Source of the DNA: a candidate division TA06 bacterium
GTDB lineage: Bacteria; Edwardsbacteria; AC1; EtOH8
Length of the DNA stretch: 64,000 bases
Direction: 5' to 3'
Assembly (NCBI GenBank): GCA_016235665.1
Contig: JACRJI010000012.1
Coordinates: forward strand, 62,001 to 126,000
In this document: positions 51,631-60,734 of the stretch, piece after piece
Layout: each line of letters opens with the position of its first letter
Numbering within the stretch: the stretch's first letter is position 1
Notes under the pieces: model-generated
What the model was told of the DNA's origin: nothing
Databases searched by the model: none
What the model saw: only the letters and a program-made list of their open reading frames with translations
Translations under genes and position numbers: made by a program

Positions 51631-53109
51631 TTATTTTAAAACTACGAACTTACCTCTGGTCACCAGTTTACCTGCTGTTACCCGGTAAAAATATATCCCC
51701 GCCGAAATTGACCTTAAGTTACGATTATTGCCATATAATTTTAAGTCATACGTTCCTGAAGTCTTCAAGCCCATATATGTATCGTCAATATTTTGCCCGC
51801 AGATATTGTATATTTTTACACTAACCGGCACCTGGCCAACAATCCCTTGCATACTATAGCGTAAAGTAATTTGTGCCCGTGATGGGTTAGGATATACATT
51901 GGCATTTAATACAGGTTTGCCGGGTTTGATAAAATAATCGGGGTATCCTTCAACACCCAATTCCTGATAACTGGTTTTTCGGGCATATATGTCCCAACCG
52001 GCTGAAGTATCGCGCAAATCCATCCAAGCACCGTATAATGCATTTTCATTTGCTGCCAGTACCAGGTTTTGCCGGTATCTTTCGCCAGATGTAGCTGAAC
52101 TGCTTATTTTTACATTATTGCCTTCTATGGTACTGCCATTGTAGAAGCGCTGGCAATAATTGTCCACCCAATTTCTTTCATCAGTCCACCCAATTATAAA
52201 GCGGTTATTGTCCACCGAAATAGCTGAAGCATGCCCGCCCCAGATCAGCGTGTCTTCGTTTACTACTATATTATTGTCGACCGGTGAGCCGGATGAATCG
52301 CAGAACTGGGACATAATGGCCATACCCGCACCAATCATCCTGTTCCAAGACAGGCAATAGTTGCCTGAATCATTAACAGCAATACAGGGTTGTGCATAAT
52401 CCAGGTTGACATCGCGCATGTTTATCCGCAAAGAATTGGCTAAGGGATTGCCAGTGGGATCAAACCTACGCCATAAAATATTGTTCGTTTCTGTCTGCCA
52501 GGTTATCGCAAAGCTGCCGTCTGGCTTCATGCATACTTTAGGGTCACAACCTGCCGAATCACCCAATACTATATTGCCCCCAACTGGGCCTCCAACAGCA
52601 GAATATTGTTGTCCATATATCTTCCACCCACCGCGGGAATCCATCCAAACAACGGTAAAATTACCCTGACTGTCGGAGGCAATATCCGGGCAATACCTTT
52701 CAGCCAGGCTGTTGTCATTGACTTTAAAGGCCGGAGCGATGGAATCCCCGTTAACATTAAATAATTGGCCATATACATCCCAGCCGTTGGAAGAATCGCC
52801 TATTTCCATCCAGACTGCGGCGTATCCCGAATTCGCAACTTTACAGATTGCAGGAAGCAGCCGGTAGTTTTTGGAATCCAGTTTTAAATTGCTGCCTATC
52901 GGGACACCGGCGGTATCCAAACATTGCAGATACAAAAAAGAACTATCCTCTATATCCTCCTGCCACATCAAAGCCGTTCCCTGCACACCGGAGACTATGG
53001 CCGCCCAGCCCTGCCAGTTTTTGCTAGTATCATCATTAACCCGGATGTCGGCGCAGGCCATGGAAACAGCTAGTGTCAGAAAAATGAATACGGCGCTATT
53101 TCTTCTCAT
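51631..53109 (-). CDS. Secreted protein with C-terminal sorting/FlgD-like domain
   Basis: 492 residues. Signal peptide VFIFLTLAVSMACA. The body is a repeated beta structure with WxD/GWDVYGQ, RYCPDIASDSQGNFTVVWMDSRGG and ITWQTETN motifs, like a propeller. The last 85 residues form a T9SS type A/FlgD-like sorting domain (VYPNPSRAQITLRYSM...VKIYNICGQ...AGIYFYRVTAGK...GKFVVLK). It is predicted to be exported and attached to or released from the cell surface. It overlaps the upstream pilin-like gene by 14 bases. Confidence 0.85.
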   Translation of the reverse strand: MRRNSAVFIFLTLAVSMACADIRVNDDTSKNWQGWAAIVSGVQGTALMWQEDIEDSSFLYLQCLDTAGVPIGSNLKLDSKNYRLLPAICKVANSGYAAVWMEIGDSSNGWDVYGQLFNVNGDSIAPAFKVNDNSLAERYCPDIASDSQGNFTVVWMDSRGGWKIYGQQYSAVGGPVGGNIVLGDSAGCDPKVCMKPDGSFAITWQTETNNILWRRFDPTGNPLANSLRINMRDVNLDYAQPCIAVNDSGNYCLSWNRMIGAGMAIMSQFCDSSGSPVDNNIVVNEDTLIWGGHASAISVDNNRFIIGWTDERNWVDNYCQRFYNGSTIEGNNVKISSSATSGERYRQNLVLAANENALYGAWMDLRDTSAGWDIYARKTSYQELGVEGYPDYFIKPGKPVLNANVYPNPSRAQITLRYSMQGIVGQVPVSVKIYNICGQNIDDTYMGLKTSGTYDLKLYGNNRNLRSISAGIYFYRVTAGKLVTRGKFVVLK

Positions 53110-53623
53110 GACTGGCCCCCTTTCCTCCGCTTGAACAAATAATTGTAAGCGGACGGTATGGTCCCATAGCCGTTATTTTATAACCAACAGCATAATTCCC
53201 TTCTCCTGCGGGGTTACCGGCAGCATCCAAACCTAAGTAATAGACACACCCGAACGGTTTTCTTGCGAGGCCGTTTCTTATTGCATCGTGCGTCGAGTCA
53301 ACCGGATTGACAAAATCTACTGATATAAGCGCTTCAGATGGGAATGGTTGCTTGGTGGCACCAGCCATTACGTTATGGTTGGTGGGATTGGCAGGACATA
53401 CTTGGGCAACCTCAGTATTTATGCCCCCCGCATAAACACCATCTGCTTGAGTGGAAAAATCTTCGGCGCTAAGTTGTATGCTGTACATATTGGCAATTAT
53501 TGCCGCTTGCTTGGCATTTTCAGCGGAGGTTACATACTGTGAATATCCAATGGTCGCCAGCGCAAAAACAATGACCATTGCTGCCAGGAATTCCAGTAAC
53601 GAGAAACCTTTTTGGTTTTTCAT
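53096..53623 (-). CDS. Prepilin-like (type IV pilin/pseudopilin) protein
   Basis: 175 residues. The N-terminus MKNQKGFSLLEFLAAMVIVFALATIGY is a class III prepilin signal, with cleavage after the Gly of KGFSLLEF and a hydrophobic helix. The globular part has one disulfide-like cysteine pair (C...C near VCPAN and FGCVYYLG). It is likely processed by a prepilin peptidase and assembled into a pilus or type II secretion pseudopilus. A T-rich upstream region may hold its promoter. Confidence 0.88.
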   Translation of the reverse strand: MKNQKGFSLLEFLAAMVIVFALATIGYSQYVTSAENAKQAAIIANMYSIQLSAEDFSTQADGVYAGGINTEVAQVCPANPTNHNVMAGATKQPFPSEALISVDFVNPVDSTHDAIRNGLARKPFGCVYYLGLDAAGNPAGEGNYAVGYKITAMGPYRPLTIICSSGGKGASHEKK

Positions 53624-53783
53624 AACGATTCCTTTTGTGTATTAATTATATTGCATTCTTAAATATCAAATAAAATCATTCCACACCATCGGGGAATATA
53701 CCTATACTATATACATGGGCACTGGGGGGGTAGAAAAAATATAGTTTATCAATTCGGAACAAGGATTATAGACCGGGTTTCGC
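53624..53783. other. Spacer with no recognisable feature
   Basis: About 160 bases, AT-rich at the left and with a run of seven Gs near 53725. Nothing called. Confidence 0.35.
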
Positions 53784-54992
53784 CTATTTCTTTTTTGCAT
53801 TCATCATCCATAGTTTATTGCCAAAGATATAATAAGGATGACTGCCGCCGACAGATGTATTGGCAGGGTAATTCCCTGGCTCAGCCATCGTTGCCACAGC
53901 GCTGTAGCCTGACAAAATGCTACCGGATAGGACACAGTAAGTATGGCTTCCCATCCAGCCATAACCGTATTGTGACGAGACCGCGCCCAACGGGTAACCA
54001 TCGGATGGAAATGTTCCGACCACTATTGGACTGGTAGCGTTGCTCGCGTCTATTACTTGGAATTGGGTTGTAAAATTTACAAAGTTAATAAAAGACTCAA
54101 TCAACACGGCATATTGACCATAGATGAAGCCTGGCTCCCAATTCGGCACCAAGCCATGATAACCCAGATATGGATCAGCGGGATTGCTGGCGTCAATGAT
54201 ATCCGGAAGACCTTGGTACCCCAGCACCGCCAGATTGCTGCCGACGAAAGCCATCTCATTAACAAGATACTTTTGTACCCCGCCTATCTTGTGCCAGGTC
54301 CCGTCGCCATGCCATACTATAAAACAAATGCTGTCAGGGTCCCAGGGTGAACCGATGGCCAGAATAGAATCCTTGATGGCGAATACATTTCTATGTCCGG
54401 GGATGTCCAAATGGAAGAGAAGCTGGGGTGAAGCCATCGTCGCCACTGAATAGGCATAGATACCCCGGTCATGGGTTGAGAACCACATCGTATCGTTGGA
54501 AAGCTTAATATGTTTAATGCATAGCGACGAATCCTGTAATTGCTGGGAATAAATTAGACTGGCCGATTGGGTATTATGGGAATATACCCGGTACCAGCCC
54601 CAATAATCTATTGTAGCCAGCTGACCTGCCCCGAATTTTACCGGCGAACCAAGCACCGGCCCCAGTTCCAAAAGATTTTGACTGGTGGGCTGTAAATAAT
54701 ATTGCACCGTATCTATCTTATCGATAGATTTGGGAAAATAATTAGTACAATAGATACCCGCCGTGTTACCCAGAGCCGACCCAGGCAGAATGGCCTGACC
54801 ATAATTGTCGGTGGATACAGAGTAAGCATCCCAATCTATGCCGCCTTCAATCCAGGCCCCGGCTACAGGTATTCCGCCATCTGTCACCACTTTCACGGTT
54901 ATGTTAGTAGAAGACTCAACCGGATTCTTTTTGCTACAGCCGGAAATGATGATCAACGTGATAACTAATACGACATAATATCTCTTCAGCAT
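53784..54992 (-). CDS. LVIVD-repeat-like beta-propeller lipoprotein
   Basis: 402 residues from ATG 54992, preceded by GGAGGGTATCCAC. Lipobox ISGC (VLVITLIIISGCSKKN). Residues 25-60 look like a carboxypeptidase-regulatory/Ig-like segment (ITVKVVTDGGIPVAGAWIEGG). The remainder has repeated beta blades with LAVLGYQGLPDIIDASNPADP and FQVIDASNATSPIVVG, the LVIVD motif of surface propellers. Cell-envelope role, ligand unknown. Confidence 0.78.
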   Translation of the reverse strand: MLKRYYVVLVITLIIISGCSKKNPVESSTNITVKVVTDGGIPVAGAWIEGGIDWDAYSVSTDNYGQAILPGSALGNTAGIYCTNYFPKSIDKIDTVQYYLQPTSQNLLELGPVLGSPVKFGAGQLATIDYWGWYRVYSHNTQSASLIYSQQLQDSSLCIKHIKLSNDTMWFSTHDRGIYAYSVATMASPQLLFHLDIPGHRNVFAIKDSILAIGSPWDPDSICFIVWHGDGTWHKIGGVQKYLVNEMAFVGSNLAVLGYQGLPDIIDASNPADPYLGYHGLVPNWEPGFIYGQYAVLIESFINFVNFTTQFQVIDASNATSPIVVGTFPSDGYPLGAVSSQYGYGWMGSHTYCVLSGSILSGYSAVATMAEPGNYPANTSVGGSHPYYIFGNKLWMMNAKKK

Positions 54993-55127
54993 GTGGATAC
55001 CCTCCGTCATAGTAAAATAATAATTATCATAATAAGCATACATCTAAGACCAATAAAATGCAAGCGAAATAATACCCCACGCCCTTCCACCACATATATC
55101 TTGATATATTTGCCGGCAAATACAAAA

Positions 55128-55153
55128 GACCGTTGCTGGTTAAACAACGGTCG
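55128..55153 (-). terminator. Terminator of the chrB/MFS/DMT operon
   Basis: Stem GACCGTTG / CAACGGTC, TTTTGT on the minus strand. It lies about 260 bases after the last stop codon of the operon. Confidence 0.6.
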
Positions 55154-55412
55154 ATCAGATAGACCACAGCCCGTAGCACGAAGTGCAGCCCCTGAAAGGG
55201 ACAAGACGGGTCGGTCTCGGCAGAACCCTTCCCCTTAGGCGCTCAGTTTAAATTGCGCCAGAGCAGCCTTCCCTCTTTGGGATACAGAATTTGGATGGGG
55301 TTGCCAGGATGGGAGAGTCCAGAGATGGGAAGGCTCGGCAGGGGAAGGTCTGGCCCGGATGCTGTAGCCATCATTATTTAGGGCAGAGGCAGACGGCAGG
55401 GCTGGGGATACC
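55154..55412. other. Long 3' spacer after the DMT gene
   Basis: Minus-strand ORF 55235-55591 runs through it but overlaps the His-rich end of the transporter in another frame and has no supporting features. Nothing else called. Confidence 0.35.
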
Positions 55413-56480
55413 TTATCCGTGGCTATCGTGGCTATGGCGATGATGTATATCCGGTGTATGGTCATGTTCGTGTGGCTGGGTGGAGTGTTTGTGCATATGC
55501 GAATGCGTGACCCCTGCCAAAAGCATCCCGGTATGATCATGCTGATGATGCTCATCGTGTTTATGGGCGTGGGTATGCTCGCATTTTTCATGTGTATGAT
55601 AATGCCGGTGCTGTTCCGTCAACAACAAATATGCGCCAAAGATCATTAATGGCAACGCCGCCAGAAACTGCCAAGTCAACGTCAAGCCAAATAGAATAAT
55701 CGACCCGACGACACCTAAAAACGGAGCGATACCAAACAGAGCTCCGGTCCTGGCGGTCCCCAACCCACGCAAGGATAAGATAAACATATAGATGCTTAAT
55801 CCATAACTCACAAATCCCAGCCCCAACGCGCCAAGGATAGGCAATAACCCCGGTAAATGTCCGCCCGATAGCCACGAAATAAAGAGTGATGCACATCCGG
55901 CCACTATTCCCTTGACCATGGCTATTACCAACGGATCTTTCGCCGATATACGCTGTGTGAAATTATTGTCCAGGCCCCACAAGACACAAGCCATCAATAC
56001 ACCCAGTGACCCTGCCGAAACGATCCACTTACTGCCCGGTTCGATTGACAAAACCATCCCTGCCAGAGCGACAAATGCCACTGCTATCCAGATCCTCCTG
56101 CCAACGGCCTCCTTGAACAACAACACTGCTATCAATACGGTGGCTATACTCTCAAAATTCAACAGCAAGGAAGCAGTGGCGGCCGTAGTCTGTTTCAGGC
56201 TGAGCATCATCACTATAGGAGCGGCCACACCTCCGACCAGGGTTGCGCCCGCCAGCCATCCAAAATCATTTTGTGACGGAAGGGCCTCTACCGTTAACCG
56301 GGAACCTGCCAATCGTGAAACCAGTTTCAAAGTCAAAAGCCCAAAGCCACACCCCAAATAAAGCAATGCCGCCAGCATTACAGGCTCGATCTCGCCCAAT
56401 AACAACTTCGCCAGGGGCGCACTAAGGCCGAACAGGGTCGCCGCCAGCAATGCTTGAACGAATGAATATTTGCTGTCCAT
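55413..56480 (-). CDS. DMT/EamA transporter with histidine-rich tail
   Basis: 355 residues. Ten predicted membrane helices in two EamA repeats (FVQALLAATLFGLSAPLAKLLLGEIEPV ... and ALGLGFVSYGLSIYMFILSL...). The last 65 residues are cytoplasmic and almost entirely His, Asp, Glu and Gln (HYHTHEKCEHTHAHKHDEHHQHDH), a metal-binding tail like those of zinc/nickel transporters. With chrB-like and MFS genes upstream it likely exports a metal or metabolite under metal stress. The tail suggests metal sensing. Confidence 0.88.
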   Translation of the reverse strand: MDSKYSFVQALLAATLFGLSAPLAKLLLGEIEPVMLAALLYLGCGFGLLTLKLVSRLAGSRLTVEALPSQNDFGWLAGATLVGGVAAPIVMMLSLKQTTAATASLLLNFESIATVLIAVLLFKEAVGRRIWIAVAFVALAGMVLSIEPGSKWIVSAGSLGVLMACVLWGLDNNFTQRISAKDPLVIAMVKGIVAGCASLFISWLSGGHLPGLLPILGALGLGFVSYGLSIYMFILSLRGLGTARTGALFGIAPFLGVVGSIILFGLTLTWQFLAALPLMIFGAYLLLTEQHRHYHTHEKCEHTHAHKHDEHHQHDHTGMLLAGVTHSHMHKHSTQPHEHDHTPDIHHRHSHDSHG

Positions 56481-56496
56481 ATTACTCTAATTGCAT

Positions 56497-57708
56497 TTAA
56501 ACACTTTTCAGATCACGTCCGAACACCCAAAAGTACAACGTTCCAAGTATGCCGAAACCGGTCGCTGTCAGCAGATTGGCGGCCGGGGACACTTGCCACA
56601 GGAACGCTCCGCCGAAGGCAGCCAGCGATACGATCACATCGCGCACCAGGTAATACAACCCGAACATCCCGGCCTTCTTGTCCTCCGGGGCCAAGTCCAT
56701 GATCATAGCTTTCCGGGTAGGTTCCCCGAACTCCTTCAAGCCCCGGATGACGAAGGCCAGCACCATCATCGGGAAAGAGTGGGAGAACAGCAGGAACAGC
56801 GGAAATACGGTGAAATTGAAGAACGTGATCACCACGAACGGCTTCTTGGTGGACTTGTCCGCCAGATACGCCACCGGGATGTAGACCAGCATGGCGACGG
56901 CCATTTCGATAGCGGTCAGGATGCCGAACTGGAACGCGGAAATACTATTATTCTTAAGGCACCACACCACCACAAAGGCGTAGGGTATCTGCTCGGCGTA
57001 ACGGATCAGGATGTCCGAAACCAGCAACCGTTTGAGATCCGCACCCATGAACCGCCAAAGCTTCAGCGGGTTTTTCTCAGCTATGACCTGGGTGGGTTTA
57101 TCATCCTCTATCATTACCTGCTGGATCAACAGCGACACCAGGCCCAGGACGAATGCCGCCACGAACGCCAACCGCACGCCAGTTTTGTCCCCATAGATGC
57201 CGATCAACAGGCCCCCGATCAAGGGACCTACGGCCATCGGTATCCTCCGTACCAGTGAATGCATGGACACGCCCATGGTGCGTTTGTTCTGCGGCAGTAC
57301 CTTGGAGACCAGGCCCATGATCGCCGGTAATGAAATGGCGGTCCACGACAGGAAGAACACAGCCCCGACGAAAACCGCTGGCCAATACGGGAAAAGAATG
57401 ACTATAGCGTAGCCAAACAGCGCAATCAGGTTGAACACCAGCAGGGCTTTCTTGTGCCCCAGTCTGTCCGACAGATACCCGCCAGGGAAAGAATACAGCG
57501 CCGATAGCAGGTTGTCCATTCCATTAAGGAAGCCCACCGACAGGAACCCGCCGCCCAATGCCAGCAGGTAGATCGGCAGGAACCGCTCGGCCATCTTCTC
57601 GCCCAGACCGACCAGGATCACCATGGACATCAGGGCTACCATCGAGCGTTTTAAACCAAGGAACTCGACGATCCTGGAATACCAGATATTTCCCCTTTGG
57701 TCAGTCAT
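56497..57708 (-). CDS. Major facilitator superfamily transporter
   Basis: 403 residues, twelve predicted helices. The loop 2-3 signature GGYLSDRLGHKKALL is present. The central loop has basic DKTGVR. Overlaps the chrB-like gene by four bases, so translation is coupled. With the ChrB-like protein it may handle chromate or another oxyanion, but no ChrA is present and the substrate is inferred from context only. Confidence 0.9.
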   Translation of the reverse strand: MTDQRGNIWYSRIVEFLGLKRSMVALMSMVILVGLGEKMAERFLPIYLLALGGGFLSVGFLNGMDNLLSALYSFPGGYLSDRLGHKKALLVFNLIALFGYAIVILFPYWPAVFVGAVFFLSWTAISLPAIMGLVSKVLPQNKRTMGVSMHSLVRRIPMAVGPLIGGLLIGIYGDKTGVRLAFVAAFVLGLVSLLIQQVMIEDDKPTQVIAEKNPLKLWRFMGADLKRLLVSDILIRYAEQIPYAFVVVWCLKNNSISAFQFGILTAIEMAVAMLVYIPVAYLADKSTKKPFVVITFFNFTVFPLFLLFSHSFPMMVLAFVIRGLKEFGEPTRKAMIMDLAPEDKKAGMFGLYYLVRDVIVSLAAFGGAFLWQVSPAANLLTATGFGILGTLYFWVFGRDLKSV

Positions 57709-58133
57709 TTCGATCCCTGCATCCTGAAATAATTGTAAAGAGCATCATACACGCGGAACTGGTGTTCGATGTTCTGGTGGTCATCCGAATAGAGCAGTGA
57801 ATAGCCAACGGCGATGGCTTCCAGGCCGGTGGCGAACGGGTTCTTGTCCATCGTACCGGTGTCGGCGGCGTTGACCACATCAGCCAGCTTCAATAATGCC
57901 GGGTCCTTCAGGTTGTACTTCTTGACGATGGACACGAAACTGCAATGGCCGTCCTGGTGGCCCAATTCGACACCTGGTGCATCAAACGGAATCGCATTCA
58001 ACCGTTTGGCTTCAGCGTCAACCAGATCCTTGGCGACAAAGACGAACTCCGCATCAGCATCGACGAATCGCTTAATCAACCAGGGGCAGGCCACACGGTC
58101 AACGTGGACATGAGCACGAGTAATCCATTTCAA
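57705..58133 (-). CDS. ChrB C-terminal-domain protein
   Basis: 142 residues. Matches the C-terminal domain of the chromate-resistance regulator ChrB: WITRAHVHVDRVACPWLIKRFVD, GVELGHQDGHCSFVSIVKKY and VNAADTG. In classical systems ChrB regulates the chromate pump ChrA. Here it is first in an operon with an MFS and a His-tailed DMT transporter. Expression starts at the promoter near 58179-58207. Confidence 0.9.
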   Translation of the reverse strand: MKWITRAHVHVDRVACPWLIKRFVDADAEFVFVAKDLVDAEAKRLNAIPFDAPGVELGHQDGHCSFVSIVKKYNLKDPALLKLADVVNAADTGTMDKNPFATGLEAIAVGYSLLYSDDHQNIEHQFRVYDALYNYFRMQGSK

Positions 58134-58178
58134 TGTAAAGCCCTTTCATTAGGTGTATATAGTTAATGCCGTAAACAT

Positions 58179-58207
58179 ATTGTATGCGATAATGAAGACA
58201 TTTTCAA
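58179..58207 (-). promoter_or_regulatory. Promoter of the chrB-like operon
   Basis: Minus strand TTGAAA (58202-58207), 17-base spacer and TACAAT (58179-58184), about 45 bases before the ATG at 58133. Confidence 0.75.
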
Positions 58208-58464
58208 GTCTGATATTAATCGGGAAGGGTCAATTATAAAGACCACCCATGATTTGCATATTATCTCATACAAACCTGAGTATAACAATCAAAGTTGCAC
58301 TTTAAACCCCTAATCCGTGCCCTTAGTAATTAATTGGATAAAACGTGCCTGGTCCAGTCCCCCTACACCATTGCTCTGTTAGCCGTATTCATTACATTAT
58401 TATTGTATGAATTTACCCCCGAACCCTGGCAAGCTTTTACCTACACCCCGTCCCAATTCAAAGC
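58208..58464. other. Spacer between the chrB operon and the RadC gene
   Basis: About 260 AT-rich bases; no ORF, hairpin or repeat strong enough to call. Confidence 0.35.
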
Positions 58465-58890
58465 CTACTTATTCTCTTCCTCGGAATAATACCCATTGGC
58501 CCCTATAATCATATTATCCAGGACCCGGATGCCCAACATCTTACAAACGTCTCTCAAAGTTCCCCAAAGCTGCCGGTCCTCTGTTGACGGGGTGGGATCT
58601 CCGCTGGGGTGGTTGTGAACTGTCATCATGCTTGGTGCTCCGCTTGCCACAATTCCCCTCAAAGCCAAGGCAGGAACCACCCGGCAACTGTCCACCGCTC
58701 CCATGGCTGTCATCTCCTTCTTGACTATCCGGTTCTTGGTATTAAGATGCAATACCCAGAAGATCTCCCGGTCGGCCATAGATTCTTCCTTCATGTATTC
58801 ATAGACTGCCTGCGGCCGGCATATCTGGCACTGGGTAATGGCCTCTGATACCTTTAAAAGCTCCAAGGGGTAGGTCGGATATCGTTTCAT
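58465..58890 (-). CDS. RadC/JAB-domain protein
   Basis: 141 residues from ATG 58890 (AAGGAGGAGAGT before it). The JAMM-type metal motif HNHPSGDPTPSTED (HxH, S, D) and MADREIFWVLHLNTKNRIV are the RadC signatures. RadC-like proteins are frequent in mobile elements and antirestriction loci; the enzymatic role is unsettled. It is in the same array as ArdC. Confidence 0.93.
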   Translation of the reverse strand: MKRYPTYPLELLKVSEAITQCQICRPQAVYEYMKEESMADREIFWVLHLNTKNRIVKKEMTAMGAVDSCRVVPALALRGIVASGAPSMMTVHNHPSGDPTPSTEDRQLWGTLRDVCKMLGIRVLDNMIIGANGYYSEEENK

Positions 58891-58957
58891 ACTCTCCTCC
58901 TTTTTAGGCACAAAAAAACCGCCTGGTTAATTCCAAGCGGCTCAAATTGTGCGGTTG

Positions 58958-59137
58958 TTATTCTTCATGGCGGTCTTTGCAGTTGGGGCAGAACTTATCC
59001 GGACAGTAAACCTCCTGTTCTCCTCCGCTAAAGACAATAATCGCCGTATGACCACAAAGCGGACATGCAGCCCTGACTTCCAGCCTTTCGGTGTACTTTT
59101 TACGCTCCCTCTTGTGCGTGATGGTTGCAGTATTCAT
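58958..59137 (-). CDS. Small zinc-ribbon protein
   Basis: 59 residues from ATG 59137 (AAAAGGAGGAATC). Two CxxC pairs: CPLCGH and CPNCKDRHEE, with a preceding CPDKFC. Likely a DNA- or protein-binding accessory factor of the element. Confidence 0.8.
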   Translation of the reverse strand: MNTATITHKRERKKYTERLEVRAACPLCGHTAIIVFSGGEQEVYCPDKFCPNCKDRHEE

Positions 59138-59148
59138 GATTCCTCCTT

Positions 59149-60048
59149 TTAAATGTTGTAGTAGTCGCCCATCCATGTACAGGCGTTATAGTTAATTTCC
59201 CCAGGTTCGTTCATGATGTAGTTGGCCGCCTTCTGTGCCGCCGATGCCGCAAAGATGATCAGCCTCCGGTCTCCCTTAAGCCGTTTGCACCAATAGTCAA
59301 TGTACCCGGCCTGATTCTGAATGGTCAAAGGCGATATCCCGGCATAAGCACACAGAAATGACGATCCCAGCTCCGCGATCAGTTCTTCGTTGCTGTAAGC
59401 CTCCCTGAACTTGGCCTTGTCGTAGCTGTTATCCCGGTTAAGCCTTTTCTGGTGGCCGGTGGAATGGATCGCCTCGTGCCAAAGGGTAGAATAGTATTCC
59501 TCCGGGCTATCAAACCACTCCCTGGCTGGCATTCCTATCAGATCCTCGTTCCGGTCGTAATACGCTTCCCTGGACCCTATCAACCCCGGCTTATTGGGCA
59601 TGCTGTTAAAAACCTCTTCGCAAGCTTCTATTGGGTTGATCTCTGACCCTATCTGCGGGATCTCGTCTGCCGCTATCCCCAAAGTCTGCTCCTGGTTGAA
59701 TACACAGTAGTACCTCATCATCGGAACTTCGGTAATTTCCCCGGACTGAGCATTAATGTGTTCCAACAGCCTCCAATATACGATCCTCATGGCCTTAGAC
59801 CCCGGCTTGACCGTCCCGCCCAATTCCGTCACCTGATTAAAAGTCAAATAGAATGGTGATGAATACTCTGACAAGGACAGGATCAGCAAATTAATCCCGT
59901 GATACCGCCTCCTGGACACCATATTCATCGGTAAGTGGGTCTTCCAGGGCTTTTGCCAGGGTATGACGCCCTTTTCCATCGCTTCCAGGATCTGATCGGT
60001 TACAATGGCGGCAACATCAGGTTTAAAGGCCTTGGTTCTACTAATCAT
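59149..60048 (-). CDS. ArdC-type antirestriction protein
   Basis: 299 residues. The N-terminal ArdC ssDNA-binding domain (IVTDQILEAMEKGVIPWQKPW, GINLLILSLSEYSSPFYLTFNQ) is followed by a zincin-like metallopeptidase domain with HEAIHSTGH (H191, E192, H195, H199). ArdC proteins protect incoming DNA from host restriction during transfer. Its presence beside RadC identifies this as a mobile-element establishment module. Confidence 0.93.
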   Translation of the reverse strand: MISRTKAFKPDVAAIVTDQILEAMEKGVIPWQKPWKTHLPMNMVSRRRYHGINLLILSLSEYSSPFYLTFNQVTELGGTVKPGSKAMRIVYWRLLEHINAQSGEITEVPMMRYYCVFNQEQTLGIAADEIPQIGSEINPIEACEEVFNSMPNKPGLIGSREAYYDRNEDLIGMPAREWFDSPEEYYSTLWHEAIHSTGHQKRLNRDNSYDKAKFREAYSNEELIAELGSSFLCAYAGISPLTIQNQAGYIDYWCKRLKGDRRLIIFAASAAQKAANYIMNEPGEINYNACTWMGDYYNI

Positions 60049-60093
60049 GGCTTTCTCCTTTGTGTTATGTTACGACCTGCCTATTTGACAGGC

Positions 60094-60279
60094 TTAGAAC
60101 TTTTCCATCCATTGTTTCGGGGTAGCCTCTTTACGGCCCTTGCACTTGTCCTTAGCCTTGAGCTCCTTGGGACATCCATAGGCCGACACGTTGTACCCGG
60201 CATTAATGAACACCGCAAACTTACACCCAATGCAAGTCTGACTGTCCGGCCACTGGTTGATCTGTAGCTTGGTAGACAT
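60094..60279 (-). CDS. Small Cys-rich protein
   Basis: 61 residues from ATG 60279, AGGAAACC upstream. CIGCKFAVFINAGYNVSAYGCP and DKCKGRK place four cysteines as in small metal-binding proteins. Function unknown. Confidence 0.7.
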   Translation of the reverse strand: MSTKLQINQWPDSQTCIGCKFAVFINAGYNVSAYGCPKELKAKDKCKGRKEATPKQWMEKF

Positions 60280-60308
60280 GGTTTCCTCCAAATAAAGTTA
60301 ATGTTTGG

Positions 60309-60431
60309 TTACCTCAGTGCTTCCAGGATGTGTTCTGACCAACTGACGGCCAGCGCAAAGTCTCCAATGCCAAAAGCCTCGTCCTGCGCTCTCTGGCATG
60401 CCTGGATAAATTCCCATTGTTCCTTTGACAT
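60309..60431 (-). CDS. Very small helical protein (40 residues)
   Basis: ATG 60431 has a strong AAAGGAGGAATT just upstream. Helical: KEQWEFIQACQRAQDEAFGIGDFALAVSWSEHILEALR. Probably a real small gene of the ArdC cluster; no family recognised. Confidence 0.65.
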   Translation of the reverse strand: MSKEQWEFIQACQRAQDEAFGIGDFALAVSWSEHILEALR

Positions 60432-60489
60432 AATTCCTCCTTTGTTGGGGTTAATAAATAAGGCCCTCCGTGGTTGGAAGGCCCGGAAA

Positions 60490-60530
60490 CGCAAAAAACC
60501 CCCAATCTCGGTTAGGAGACTGGGGGCTGT
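60490..60530 (-). terminator. Terminator-like hairpin upstream of the small gene array
   Basis: On the minus strand CCCCCAGTCTC...GAGATTGGGGG, then TTTTTTGCG. It would stop read-through into the small genes from the right. Confidence 0.7.
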
Positions 60531-60553
60531 GAGCGGGGCAGGGGGTGAAATCA

Positions 60554-60657
60554 CTTTTCCATTAATTGAATATTGTTCTTTACCCGTAGGTCTGGAATGT
60601 AGATGTAGCCTTTGTATTCACAGATTGCTGTTCGGACCTGCAGGACGATATTCAGCC
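60554..60657. other. Boundary spacer between the ArdC array and phoH
   Basis: About 100 bases without coding potential; the right edge of the accessory region is likely here. Confidence 0.35.
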
Positions 60658-60700
60658 ATAAAGAAAAAGACTGCGGCTAAAACCGCAGTCTTTTTCTTTT
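60658..60700. terminator. Bidirectional terminator of phoH
   Basis: AAAGAAAAAGACTGCGG / CCGCAGTCTTTTTCTTT perfect arms around CTAAAA. Confidence 0.93.
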
Positions 60701-60734
60701 CTATCGAAATATCCTGTGTCTTAAACTTGACAAC

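Noticed and set aside
55235-55591. 118-codon ORF overlapping the DMT transporter
   Set aside because: It is in another frame of the His-rich tail and its spacer, with low-complexity Ile/Thr/Pro composition expected from that frame.
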